Assembly: GCA_947346365.1 (NCBI GenBank) | Contig: CANAAV010000008.1 | Coordinates: 31,879-95,878, forward strand | DNA length: 64,000 nt | Direction of reading: 5' to 3' | Source: an uncultured Flavonifractor sp. | Lineage (GTDB): Bacteria; Bacillota; Clostridia; Oscillospirales; Oscillospiraceae | Shown here: one piece after another, positions 9,064 to 17,350 of the stretch | Numbering within the stretch: the stretch's first letter is position 1 | Layout: the number at the start of each line of letters is the position of its first letter | The notes under the pieces: model-generated | What the model saw: only the letters and a program-made list of their open reading frames with translations | Databases searched by the model: none | What the model was told of the DNA's origin: nothing | Made by a program: the position numbers and the translations under genes

Positions 9064-9885
9064 ATGGAAAAACTGATTATCACAGCGGCCATCTGCGGCG
9101 CAGAGGTCACCAAAGAACACAATCCCGCGGTCCCCTACACCCTGGAAGAGATGGTTCGGGAGGCGAAGAGCGCCTTTGAGGCCGGAGCGGCGGTCATCCA
9201 CGTGCACGTGCGCACCGACGACGGGACCCCCACTCAGGACCGGGAGCGGTTCCGCGTGGTACTGGATGCCATCCGCGAGGCCTGCCCCGGCGTGATTTTG
9301 ATTCCCTCCACCGGCGGAGCCACCGGCATGACCCCGGAAGAGCGGCTTCAGCCCACCGAACTGTTCCCTGAGATGGCAACCCTGGATTGCGGCACCTGCA
9401 ATTTCGGCGACGACATCTTTGTCAACGACATGCCCACTATGCGTGCTTTCGGCAAGCGGATGCTGGAGAATCACATCAAGCCCGAGTATGAATGCTTTGA
9501 GATCGGCCACCTGGATACCGTCCTGGGCATGGCCGCTAAGGGGGAGGTCCCCGGCGCGCCCATGCAGTTCAACTTTGTGCTGGGCGTCAACGGCTGCACG
9601 CCCGCCACGGTGGGCCATCTGGATTACCTGGTCAAGCAGATTCCCGCCGGCTCCACCTGGACCGTCACCGGTGTGGGCCGGGGCGCGTGGCCTATGGTCG
9701 CGGCCGGCATTGTGATGGGCGGCAATGTCCGGGTAGGCTTTGAGGACAACATCTACCTGGAGCGGGGCCGCAAGGCGGCCTCCAACGGCGAGCTGGTGGA
9801 GAAGGTCGTGGCCCTGGCTAAGCTGCTGGGCCGAGAGATCGCCACGCCCGACGAGGCCCGCAGGCTCCTCTCCCTGAGCAAGTAA
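9064..9885 (+). CDS. kce: 3-keto-5-aminohexanoate cleavage enzyme (BKACE family)
   Basis: It condenses 5-amino-3-oxohexanoate with acetyl-CoA to give 3-aminobutyryl-CoA and acetoacetate in lysine fermentation. At 273 residues it has family length (DUF849/BKACE TIM barrel). Visible zinc-site features are HVHVR near residue 48 and the EIGHLDT segment (about 150). STGGATGMTPEERL and TGVGRGAWPM also match the family. I use ATG 9064, which has GGAGGAGGAG 4-12 bases upstream; the open frame runs back to 9010 through the riboswitch terminator and should not be translated. The first gene after the lysine riboswitch, followed by kdd after an unusual 190-base spacer. Family members act on several beta-keto acids, but the context fixes this one. 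Confidence 0.93.
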   Translation: MEKLIITAAICGAEVTKEHNPAVPYTLEEMVREAKSAFEAGAAVIHVHVRTDDGTPTQDRERFRVVLDAIREACPGVILIPSTGGATGMTPEERLQPTELFPEMATLDCGTCNFGDDIFVNDMPTMRAFGKRMLENHIKPEYECFEIGHLDTVLGMAAKGEVPGAPMQFNFVLGVNGCTPATVGHLDYLVKQIPAGSTWTVTGVGRGAWPMVAAGIVMGGNVRVGFEDNIYLERGRKAASNGELVEKVVALAKLLGREIATPDEARRLLSLSK

Positions 9886-10075
9886 GCACCCGCGTTTTTC
9901 ATTGGCGCAACCCCGGTATCTTTCAAGCAAGCCGCGTATCTCAAACAAACAACTGCTCCCCAACCAGTTGAACGCAGAGGCCCCGTAAAGATACCGAAGA
10001 TCATTTCCCCAACCCGCAAGACCCGTTTCCCAAAACCCAAAGACCGAATATGTTTGAAGCAGGAGGATGATTACC
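9886..10075 (+). other. Structured, G-poor spacer between kce and kdd
   Basis: A 190-base gap within an otherwise compact operon. CGGTATCTTT (9914-9923) is perfectly complementary to AAAGATACCG (9987-9996), closing a 63-base loop that holds a small CAAC/GTTG palindrome. The segment from about 10005 to 10050 is C- and A-rich with very few Gs. It has no open frame of note. It may set kce:kdd stoichiometry by processing or act as a protein or Rho binding site; this is inference. Confidence 0.45.
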
Positions 10076-11116
10076 ATGCAGAAAAAAGGCAACAAGTACG
10101 GCGTGCACCGCGTGATCGAGCCCAAGGGCCTCATGACCCAGGCCGCCAAAAAAATTGACAACACCATGGAGTGCTGGTCCAACGAGATTCTGTGCGACGT
10201 ATCCGCTCTGAACATCGACTCCGCGTCCTTCACCCAGATTTATGAGGCCTGCGGCAAGGACCTGGGCAAGACCGAGCAGATGATTCTGGACATCGTAGGC
10301 GAGCGCGGCAAAATGCAGAACCCCGTCACCGGATCCGGCGGCATGTTCATCGGCACCGTCCGCGAGATCGGTGAGGACCTGGCCGGCAAGATCGACCTGA
10401 AGGTGGGCGATAAGATCGCCTCTCTGGTATCTCTGTCCCTGACTCCCCTGAAGATTGAGAAGATTCTGGCCATCCATCCCGAAATCGACCGGGTGGACGT
10501 ACAGGCTCAGGCCATTCTCTTTGAGTCCGGCCTGTACGCCAAGCTGCCCAGCGACATGAGCGAGGAGTTGGCTCTGGCCGCTCTGGACGTGGCGGGCGCG
10601 CCCGCCCAGACTGCCAAGCTGGTGAAACCCGGCGACAGCGTGCTGATTCTCGGCGGCGCCGGCAAGGGCGGCATGATGTGCTGCTACGAGGCCATGAAGC
10701 GCGTCGGCCCTACCGGCAAGGTTGTGGCCCTGGTGATCTGCCAGGAGGACGCCGACCTGCTCAAGAGCATGAACCTGTGCCACGAGGCCATTGTGGGCTC
10801 CGCCACCAACCCCATCGAAGTGCTGGAGAAATCCCTGGCGGTCAACGGCGGCAAGGAGTATGACGTATCCATCCTGATTGTCAACGTCCCCGCCTGCGAG
10901 ATGAGCGCCATTCTCCCCGTCCGGGACAACGGCACCGTGTACTTCTTCTCCATGGCGACCGATTTTGCCAAGGCCGCTCTGGGCGCCGAGGGCTGCGGCA
11001 AGGACGTGACCATGATCGTGGGCAACGGCTACACCAAGGACCACGCCGAGATCACCCTGTCCGAGCTGAGGGAGAACGTCCAGCTGAAGGAGTACTTCGA
11101 GAAGAAGTATCTGTAA
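10076..11116 (+). CDS. kdd: L-erythro-3,5-diaminohexanoate dehydrogenase
   Basis: NAD(P)-dependent oxidative deamination of 3,5-diaminohexanoate to 5-amino-3-oxohexanoate, the step before Kce. 346 residues. The nucleotide-binding fold is visible as VLILGGAGKGGMMCCYEAMK about residue 190; the N-terminal half is the zinc-free catalytic domain typical of this family, with GSGGMFIGTV. I choose ATG 10076 because AGGAGG lies 9 bases upstream; an ATG at 10067 directly abuts that site and is too close. Gene order kce-kdd-kamA-kamD-kamE is the standard lysine-fermentation arrangement. Alternatives such as a zinc alcohol dehydrogenase are excluded by context and motif order. Confidence 0.93.
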   Translation: MQKKGNKYGVHRVIEPKGLMTQAAKKIDNTMECWSNEILCDVSALNIDSASFTQIYEACGKDLGKTEQMILDIVGERGKMQNPVTGSGGMFIGTVREIGEDLAGKIDLKVGDKIASLVSLSLTPLKIEKILAIHPEIDRVDVQAQAILFESGLYAKLPSDMSEELALAALDVAGAPAQTAKLVKPGDSVLILGGAGKGGMMCCYEAMKRVGPTGKVVALVICQEDADLLKSMNLCHEAIVGSATNPIEVLEKSLAVNGGKEYDVSILIVNVPACEMSAILPVRDNGTVYFFSMATDFAKAALGAEGCGKDVTMIVGNGYTKDHAEITLSELRENVQLKEYFEKKYL

Positions 11117-11203
11117 ACGGAAGGCACGCGTAAGCGAGATTGCTGTCCGCACCCGCCGGACGGGGCGGACGGCCCCTATAAAAATTTGAGGAGGCAACCC
11201 ACT

Positions 11204-12469
11204 ATGAACGTTTCCCGCCGTGCAGAACTGTTTCCCAATGTCACCGACGAGCAGTGGAATGACTGGAGATGGCAGGTTGAAAACCGCATCCAGACCCTGG
11301 AGGACCTGAAAAAGTACATTGAGCTCACTCCTGAAGAGGAAGAGGGCGTCAAGGCCTGCCTGGGCACCCTGCGTATGGCCATCACCCCTTACTACCTGTC
11401 CCTGATTCAGCCCGGCGATCCCCGGGATCCCGTGCGCCTGCAGGCGATCCCCACCTCTAAAGAGCTCCATCAGTCCACCGCGGACCTGCTGGACCCCCTG
11501 CATGAGGACGAGGATTCTCCCGCTCCCGGGCTGACCCACCGCTATCCTGACCGCTGCCTGCTGCTGATCACGGACGAGTGCTCCATGTACTGCCGTCACT
11601 GCACCCGCCGCCGTTTTGCCGGCCAGAGCGACGCCGGTATGCCTGTGGATCAGGTGGATAAGGCCATTGAGTACATCCGCAACACCCCCCAGGTCCGCGA
11701 CGTGCTGCTCTCCGGCGGCGACGCGCTGCTCTGCTCCGACGAGCGCCTGGAGTACATCATTGCCAAGCTGCGTGAGATTCCTCACGTGGAGATCGTCCGC
11801 ATCGGCTCCCGTACCCCCGTGGTATGCCCGCAGCGCATTACTCCCGAGCTGTGCAACATGCTCAAGAAATATCATCCCATCTGGCTGAACACCCACTTCA
11901 ATCATCCCAACGAGATCACCGCCGAGTCCGCCGCCGCCTGCGCCCGTCTGGCCGACGCCGGCGTGCCTCTGGGCAACCAGAGCGTGCTGCTGGCCGGAAT
12001 CAACGACTGCGTGCACACCATGAAGAAGCTGGTCAACGAGCTGGTTAAGATTCGCGTGCGTCCCTACTACATCTATCAGTGCGACCTGTCCATGGGTCTG
12101 GAGCACTTCCGCACTCCTGTCAGCAAGGGCATCGAGATTATCGAGGCTCTGCGCGGCCACACCTCCGGCTTCTGCGTGCCTACCTTCGTGGTGGACGCCC
12201 CCGGCGGCGGTGGCAAGACCCCCGTTATGCCCCAGTACATCATCTCTCAGACCCCGCACAAGGTCATTCTGCGCAACTACGAGGGCGTCATCACCACCTA
12301 CACCGAGCCCGATCACTACGAGGAGACCTGCCAGTGCGAGTACTGCAAGGCTGAGCGCGAGGGCAAGCGCAAGGTGGAGCTTATGGGTGTGGCCGGCCTG
12401 GAGCGCGGCCAGCAGCTTTCCATGGAGCCCGCCAACCTGGAGCGGCATAAGCGCTCCCATCACGAGTAA
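11204..12469 (+). CDS. kamA: L-lysine 2,3-aminomutase (radical SAM, PLP)
   Basis: It converts L-alpha-lysine to L-beta-lysine using a 4Fe-4S cluster, S-adenosylmethionine and PLP. The radical SAM motif is CSMYCRHC near residue 127. The PLP-lysine region appears as APGGGGKTPVMP, and the C-terminal CQCEYC motif supplies cysteines of the structural zinc site known in clostridial enzymes. At 421 residues it matches the clostridial length. ATG 11204 is chosen because GGAGG is 8 bases upstream; the frame is open to 11186. It lacks the EF-P-specific features of EpmB, and the operon confirms a catabolic role. Confidence 0.95.
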   Translation: MNVSRRAELFPNVTDEQWNDWRWQVENRIQTLEDLKKYIELTPEEEEGVKACLGTLRMAITPYYLSLIQPGDPRDPVRLQAIPTSKELHQSTADLLDPLHEDEDSPAPGLTHRYPDRCLLLITDECSMYCRHCTRRRFAGQSDAGMPVDQVDKAIEYIRNTPQVRDVLLSGGDALLCSDERLEYIIAKLREIPHVEIVRIGSRTPVVCPQRITPELCNMLKKYHPIWLNTHFNHPNEITAESAAACARLADAGVPLGNQSVLLAGINDCVHTMKKLVNELVKIRVRPYYIYQCDLSMGLEHFRTPVSKGIEIIEALRGHTSGFCVPTFVVDAPGGGGKTPVMPQYIISQTPHKVILRNYEGVITTYTEPDHYEETCQCEYCKAEREGKRKVELMGVAGLERGQQLSMEPANLERHKRSHHE

Positions 12470-12576
12470 GCGGATATCATCCCCCTCTTTTTCACAGGCA
12501 GGACGCCGCCGTTTTCCGGCGGCGCCCTGCCGCCCCCCTACTGTGAATTAAATGGAAAGAACGGAAGTGAAGAACG

Positions 12577-14142
12577 TTGGAATCCAAGCTGAACCTTGAT
12601 TTTAAGTTGGTTGAACAGGCCCGTGCGCACGCCTCCCGCGTGGCTGACGACACCCAGCGGTTCATCGACGGCTGCACCACCGTGGCCGTAGAGCGCACCA
12701 TCTGCCGTCTGCTGGGCATCGACGGTATTGACGCCCAGGAGGTGCCCCTGCCCAGCGTGGTGGTGGACCACCTGATGGACAAGGGCGCGCTTCCCCAGGG
12801 CGCCGCCTTCTGGATCGGCAACGCTATGGTGGAAACCGGGAAGGACCCGCAGACCTTGGCTGAGGAAGTGGGCAACGGCACCCTTGATTTGACAAGCGTG
12901 CCCACCCATCCCGAGGCTGAAATCCACGCCGCGCTTGCCCCCATCGTAGAGGCCAGCCTGGCTAAAATCCGCGCCCGCCGCCAGCGCCGGGAGGACTTTA
13001 TTGCCAGCCACGGCGGCGAGAAGGACGGTCCCTGGATCTATCTGATCGTGGCCACCGGCAATATCTACGAGGACGTGGTGCAGGCCACCGCCGCCGCCCG
13101 CCAGGGCGCCGACGTCATCGCCGTCATCCGCACCACCGGCCAGTCTCTGCTGGACTACGTGCCCTATGGCGCTACGACCGAGGGCTTCGGCGGCACCTAT
13201 GCCACCCAGGAGAACTTCCGCCTGATGCGCGAGGCGATGGACAAGGTGGGCGAGGAGCTGGGCCGCTACATCCGCGTGTGCAACTACTGCTCTGGCCTGT
13301 GTATGCCTGAAATCGCAGCCATGGGCGCTTTTGAGGGCCTGGACGTGATGCTCAACGACGCTCTGTACGGCATCCTGTTCCGGGACATCAACATGCAGCG
13401 CACTCTGGTGGACCAGTCCTTCTCCCGGGCTATCAACGCCTATGCGGGCGTAGTCATCAACACCGGCGAGGACAACTATTTGACCACCGCCGACGCGGTG
13501 GAGGAGGCCCACACTGTGCTGGCCTCTCAGTTTCTCAACGAGGCGTTTGCCCTGCGGGCAGGCCTGCCCGAGGAGCAGATGGGTCTGGGCCATGCCTTTG
13601 AGATTGACCCAGATGTGGAAAATGGCTTCCTTTATGAGCTGGCGCAGGCCGAGATGGCCCGCGAAATTTTCCCCAACGCCCCGCTGAAATATATGCCTCC
13701 CACGAAATTTATGACCGGCAACGTGTTCCGGGGCCAGGTGCAGGACGCCCTGTTTAACATGGTAACCATCCTCACTGGGCAGAAGATCCACCTGCTGGGC
13801 ATGATGACCGAGGCAATTCATACCCCCTTCCTGTCCGACCGTTTCCTGGCCATCCAGAACGCCCAGTATATCTTCCGTACTATGCAGGACCTGGGCAGCG
13901 AAATTGTCTTTAAGGATGGCGGCATCATGCAAAACCGCGCCGGCGACGTGCTGAAGAAAGCCACCGACCTGCTGGGCAAGATCGAGCAGCTGGGCATTTT
14001 CGAGACGCTGGAGCAGGGCATTTTTGCCGACATCAAGCGTCCCCGCGACGGCGGCAAGGGCCTGGACGGCGTGGTAAATAAGGCTCCGGGTTACTTCAAC
14101 CCGTTCCTGGAGCCCATGATGAAAGGGGGTGCCGGCAAATGA
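12577..14142 (+). CDS. kamD: Lysine 5,6-aminomutase, alpha subunit
   Basis: The large subunit of the adenosylcobalamin- and PLP-dependent enzyme that moves the terminal amino group of beta-lysine to C5, giving 3,5-diaminohexanoate. At 521 residues it has family length and is a TIM-barrel protein; stretches such as GATTEGFGGTYATQENFRLMR and CNYCSGLCMPEIAAMGAF are characteristic. The start appears to be TTG 12577, with a modest GGAAGTGA upstream, so translation initiation may be weak relative to kamA. The gene overlaps kamE by 4 bases (ATGA), consistent with a fixed 1:1 subunit ratio. A 107-base GC-rich spacer separates it from kamA. Confidence 0.94.
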   Translation: MESKLNLDFKLVEQARAHASRVADDTQRFIDGCTTVAVERTICRLLGIDGIDAQEVPLPSVVVDHLMDKGALPQGAAFWIGNAMVETGKDPQTLAEEVGNGTLDLTSVPTHPEAEIHAALAPIVEASLAKIRARRQRREDFIASHGGEKDGPWIYLIVATGNIYEDVVQATAAARQGADVIAVIRTTGQSLLDYVPYGATTEGFGGTYATQENFRLMREAMDKVGEELGRYIRVCNYCSGLCMPEIAAMGAFEGLDVMLNDALYGILFRDINMQRTLVDQSFSRAINAYAGVVINTGEDNYLTTADAVEEAHTVLASQFLNEAFALRAGLPEEQMGLGHAFEIDPDVENGFLYELAQAEMAREIFPNAPLKYMPPTKFMTGNVFRGQVQDALFNMVTILTGQKIHLLGMMTEAIHTPFLSDRFLAIQNAQYIFRTMQDLGSEIVFKDGGIMQNRAGDVLKKATDLLGKIEQLGIFETLEQGIFADIKRPRDGGKGLDGVVNKAPGYFNPFLEPMMKGGAGK

Positions 14143-14927
14143 GCTCCGGACTGTATCAAATCCGCGACAAGGACCTGGACACCACCCTGGACCTGACGCG
14201 CCTGAAGCCCTATGGCGACACCATGAACGACGGCAAGGTGCAGACCTCCTTCACCCTGCCGGTGAAGGACGATGATAAGGGCGCGGCTGCTGCCGTGCTT
14301 ATCGCCCAGAAGATGGGCCTGGCCGACCCCAATGTGGCCCTGCGCCAGAAGCTGGACGAGAACTTTACCTTCTATGTGGTGTATGGCTCTTTGACCCATA
14401 CCGTCAATTATGATGAGATCGTGGTGCAGACTGTCACGGACGAGGTGATGGACATGCACGAGACCGACGATTTCCTGAAGGAGCGGCTGGGCCGCAAGAT
14501 GGTGGTTCTGGGCGCCTCCACCGGAACCGACGCCCACACCGTGGGCATCGACGCCATCATGAACCGTAAGGGCTTTGCCGGGCACTATGGCCTGGAGCGC
14601 TACGAGATGGTAGAGGCCTATAACCTGGGCAGCCAGATTCCCAACGACGAGTTCCTGCGCAAGGCCGCCGAGGTGAATGCCGACGTTCTGCTGATTTCCC
14701 AGACCGTCACCCAGAAGGACGTACACATTCAGAACCTCACCGAGCTCATTGAGCTGGCGGAGGCCGAGGGTGTGCGTGAAAAGTACATCTTCTGCTGCGG
14801 CGGCGCCCGCATCACCCATGCTCTGGCCAAGGAGCTGGGCTATGACGCCGGCTTCGGCGCGGGCACCTATGCCGACGACGTGGCTACCTATACCTCGAAA
14901 GAGCTGGTACGCCGCCTTGGAAAATAA
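14139..14927 (+). CDS. kamE: Lysine 5,6-aminomutase, beta subunit (B12-binding)
   Basis: The small subunit carrying the base-off/His-on cobalamin-binding Rossmann domain. The motif GASTGTDAHTVG (about residues 128-139) holds the DxHxxG signature, and the later VLLISQTVTQKD and FCCGGARITH strands complete the B12 fold. 262 residues, normal for KamE. It forms the aminomutase with KamD and would be the target of the KamB/KamC reactivase encoded upstream. The start overlaps the kamD stop. The last gene of the operon; a 20-bp perfect terminator follows, shared with the convergent transporter gene. Confidence 0.94.
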   Translation: MSSGLYQIRDKDLDTTLDLTRLKPYGDTMNDGKVQTSFTLPVKDDDKGAAAAVLIAQKMGLADPNVALRQKLDENFTFYVVYGSLTHTVNYDEIVVQTVTDEVMDMHETDDFLKERLGRKMVVLGASTGTDAHTVGIDAIMNRKGFAGHYGLERYEMVEAYNLGSQIPNDEFLRKAAEVNADVLLISQTVTQKDVHIQNLTELIELAEAEGVREKYIFCCGGARITHALAKELGYDAGFGAGTYADDVATYTSKELVRRLGK

Positions 14928-14951
14928 GCGTCTCCACCTTTCACCATTTTA

Positions 14952-14995
14952 ACAAACCAAAAGCCGCCCCTGTTAAGGGGCGGCTTTTGGTTTGT
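14952..14995. terminator. Bidirectional terminator between kamE and the convergent transporter
   Basis: Arms 14952-14971 and 14976-14995 form a perfect 20-bp stem with a 4-base loop (14972-14975); AAAA/TTTT runs inside the stem supply U-tracts both ways. The last base of the hairpin coincides with the stop codon of the transporter gene on the minus strand, so both operons end here. Confidence 0.92.
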
Positions 14996-16392
14996 CAGGA
15001 CAGCGCCGCACTGAATTTCTGCCAGTATCCCACAAGGAAAATAAGCAGCACAATAAAAGGGAGGACCCAGGTCATATAAAAACGGAACCTCCGGGGAAAG
15101 CGCACGCCGGAACCAGTGTCGCACTCGCGCAGGAAACGCTCCCAGCCCCAGCCCTGCCTGGACACGCAGAAAAGCAGATAGACCAGAGAACCCAGGGGCA
15201 GCAGGTTGTTGGAGAGCAGAAAATCCTCCAGATCCAGTACGCTGGACCCAGGACCAAAGGGGGTGAAGCCCGCCCAGAGGTTGAAGCCCAGCAGGCAGGG
15301 CAGGCTCAGCAGAAAAATAGCGGCCAGGTTTACCAGCACGGAGCGCCTGCGGCTCCATCCCCATTTGTCCATAGGGAAGGTGATGATGTTTTGAAATACG
15401 GCAATGACGGTGGAAAGAGCGGCGAAGGACATAAACACGAAAAACAGCGCACCCCACAGCCGGCCGGCGGGCATAGCGTTAAAAATGTTGGGCAGAGTGA
15501 TAAAGATGAGGTTGGGCCCGGAGTCGGGCACGACACCAAAGGCAAAGGCTGCTGGAAAGATGACCAGCCCTACGACAAACGCCACGAAGGTGTCCAGCAG
15601 TCCCACACTGATAGCCTCGCCGAACAGGCGGCGCTGCTTGCCAATATAGCTGCCGAAAATCGCCATAGCGCCAATGCCCAGAGAAAGGGTGAAAAATGCC
15701 TGCCCCATGGCCGCAAAAACGGCTTCTCCCAAACGGAAGCTGCCCTGCGCATCATACATCAGAGCGCTCAGACTGGGCTTTAGGTAAAATTCCAGCCCTT
15801 CCGCCGCGCCAGGAAGGGTCACCGACCGCACGGCCAGCACCACCAAAATTGCCAGCAGGCAGAGCATCATTGCCTTGGTGATTTTCTCCACGCCGTTTTG
15901 CAGGCCCAGGGCGCACACTCCCATGCCGGCCAGCACTACCAAGGCCATAAAAACCAGCATAACCCAGGGCTGGCCCAGCATGGTGCCAAACTGCTCCGCC
16001 ACGCTGCCGGCGTCCAGGCCGGTGAAGTCCCCGCGGGCCATTTTGACGAAGTAGCAGATCATCCAGCCGGCCACGGTGGTGTAAAACATCATCAGCATAT
16101 AGTTGCCGGCCATGCCAAACCAGCTGTACCAATGCCATTTTGTCCCGGCAGGCTCCAGCGTGTGAAAGGATACGGCGATGCTTTTCCGGCTGGCTCGGCC
16201 CACAGAGAACTCCATAGACATAATGGGCAGGCCCATAACGACCAAAAACACCAGATACAGCAGCACAAAGGCCGCCCCGCCATACTGACCGACAATGTAA
16301 GGGAAGCGCCACACATTGCCAAGTCCGATTGCGCACCCGGCGGAAATCAGGACGAAACCAAGCCGGGATGCAAAGGTCTCTCTCTCGTTCAA
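14995..16392 (-). CDS. Sodium-dependent transporter, SNF (neurotransmitter symporter) family
   Basis: An integral membrane Na+:amino-acid symporter of the LeuT type, 465 residues, with about 11-12 hydrophobic segments. The N-terminus contains the family hallmark ...GCAIGLGNVWRFPYIVGQYGGAAF..., where the unwound TM1 binds sodium and substrate, and SMEFSVGRAS. The start is a TTG at 16392 preceded by GAGAGGAG. It has its own consensus promoter and converges on kamE, sharing its terminator. The substrate is not readable from sequence. I infer lysine or another fermentable amino acid from position. Confidence 0.9.
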   Translation of the reverse strand: MNERETFASRLGFVLISAGCAIGLGNVWRFPYIVGQYGGAAFVLLYLVFLVVMGLPIMSMEFSVGRASRKSIAVSFHTLEPAGTKWHWYSWFGMAGNYMLMMFYTTVAGWMICYFVKMARGDFTGLDAGSVAEQFGTMLGQPWVMLVFMALVVLAGMGVCALGLQNGVEKITKAMMLCLLAILVVLAVRSVTLPGAAEGLEFYLKPSLSALMYDAQGSFRLGEAVFAAMGQAFFTLSLGIGAMAIFGSYIGKQRRLFGEAISVGLLDTFVAFVVGLVIFPAAFAFGVVPDSGPNLIFITLPNIFNAMPAGRLWGALFFVFMSFAALSTVIAVFQNIITFPMDKWGWSRRRSVLVNLAAIFLLSLPCLLGFNLWAGFTPFGPGSSVLDLEDFLLSNNLLPLGSLVYLLFCVSRQGWGWERFLRECDTGSGVRFPRRFRFYMTWVLPFIVLLIFLVGYWQKFSAALS

Positions 16393-16449
16393 ATAATATT
16401 CTCCTCTCTAGGGCCGTACAGGCGTAAGCCCCCAATTCGATACGACACT

Positions 16450-16478
16450 ATAATAAAAGATATCGGTGGCGCTGTCAA
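16450..16478 (-). promoter_or_regulatory. Sigma-A promoter of the SNF transporter gene
   Basis: On the minus strand TTGACA (16478-16473) and TATTAT (16455-16450) are separated by 17 bases, 58 bases upstream of the TTG start. It is divergent from the sufC promoter about 70 bases away. Confidence 0.8.
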
Positions 16479-16549
16479 CCTAAAGCGGCCCAAGGAGCGG
16501 ACGCCTTTATGGTCCCGCCGGACTTTTTTCATTTTCGCGCCCGCCCGGC

Positions 16550-16578
16550 TTGTGTTTTTCCTAGTATCGTGGTACAAT
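16550..16578 (+). promoter_or_regulatory. Promoter of sufC-sufB-thioesterase
   Basis: TTGTGT (16550-16555) and TACAAT (16573-16578) with a 17-base spacer, 39 bases upstream of the sufC ATG. It is less consensus-like than its divergent neighbour. No Fe-S regulator site was recognised. Confidence 0.65.
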
Positions 16579-16616
16579 ATCTCCAGAAAATCACAAGCAA
16601 AAGGAGCAGCTGATTT

Positions 16617-17348
16617 ATGTTAGAAATCAAGGACCTCAGCTACCAGGTGGAGGGGGAGGCCGGCCGGGGGCTGGATATCCTAAACGGCGTTTCCCTGTCT
16701 ATCGGTGAGAATAAGCTGGTGGTCATTACCGGCCCGAACGGGGGCGGAAAAACCACTCTTGCCAAGGCCATTATGGGCCTTGTGCGGCCAACGGGGGGCA
16801 GCATCCTCTGGAATGGCACGGATATTACGCAGATGGATATTACAGGGCGGGCCCGCCTGGGAATCAGCTATGGATTTCAGCAGCCCCCCAGATTTAAGGG
16901 CCTGCGGGTGCGGGACCTGCTGGCCTTGGCGGCGGGGAGCGAGAGCCTTACCCGTGAGGAGGGGTGCCAGTATCTGACCAAGGTCGGCCTGTGCGCCCAC
17001 GACTATATCGACCGGGAGGTAGACGCCTCCCTTTCCGGCGGCGAGGTCAAACGCATTGAAATTGCTACAATCCTGGCGCGGAAGGGCGGACTGATGATCT
17101 TTGACGAGCCGGAGGCGGGCATTGACTTGTGGTCTTTCGCCAAACTGACCGAGACCTTCCAGGCCATTCACCGCCGGCGGGAGGCTACGCTGCTGATTAT
17201 CTCCCATCAGGAGCGGATCATCGGTTTGGCGGACGAGATCGTTATGATCGGCGACGGAAAGGTTGCGCAGCACGGCCCCCGGGAGGAAATTTTCCCCCAG
17301 ATTTTGGCGAATACGGCGGCCGGGTGCAGCTATCTGGAGGAGGCGTGA
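16617..17348 (+). CDS. sufC: Fe-S cluster assembly ATPase SufC
   Basis: A cytosolic ABC-type ATPase that drives conformational change of the SufB scaffold during iron-sulfur cluster assembly. 243 residues. Walker A is GPNGGGKTT, the signature LSGGEVKRIE and Walker B MIFDEPEAGID; there is no membrane partner, as expected of SufC. ATG 16617 has AAAGGAG 8 bases upstream. It is followed after 2 bases by a SufB/D-like gene but not by sufD, sufS or sufU, so this looks like the reduced two-gene SUF arrangement found in many anaerobes. It would supply Fe-S clusters for enzymes such as KamA. Confidence 0.9.
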   Translation: MLEIKDLSYQVEGEAGRGLDILNGVSLSIGENKLVVITGPNGGGKTTLAKAIMGLVRPTGGSILWNGTDITQMDITGRARLGISYGFQQPPRFKGLRVRDLLALAAGSESLTREEGCQYLTKVGLCAHDYIDREVDASLSGGEVKRIEIATILARKGGLMIFDEPEAGIDLWSFAKLTETFQAIHRRREATLLIISHQERIIGLADEIVMIGDGKVAQHGPREEIFPQILANTAAGCSYLEEA

Positions 17349-17350
17349 GC

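Noticed and set aside
8914-10233. Minus-strand open frame covering the lysine riboswitch and kce
   Set aside because: Antisense to kce and to the riboswitch; no family resemblance.
10001-12463. 820-codon minus-strand open frame
   Set aside because: It runs antisense to kdd and kamA, which are unmistakable; the frame is rich in H, G, L, V and Q as expected of a shadow.
14992-15783. Plus-strand frame over the SNF transporter
   Set aside because: A Q/H/G-rich shadow of a membrane protein gene; it begins inside the terminator.
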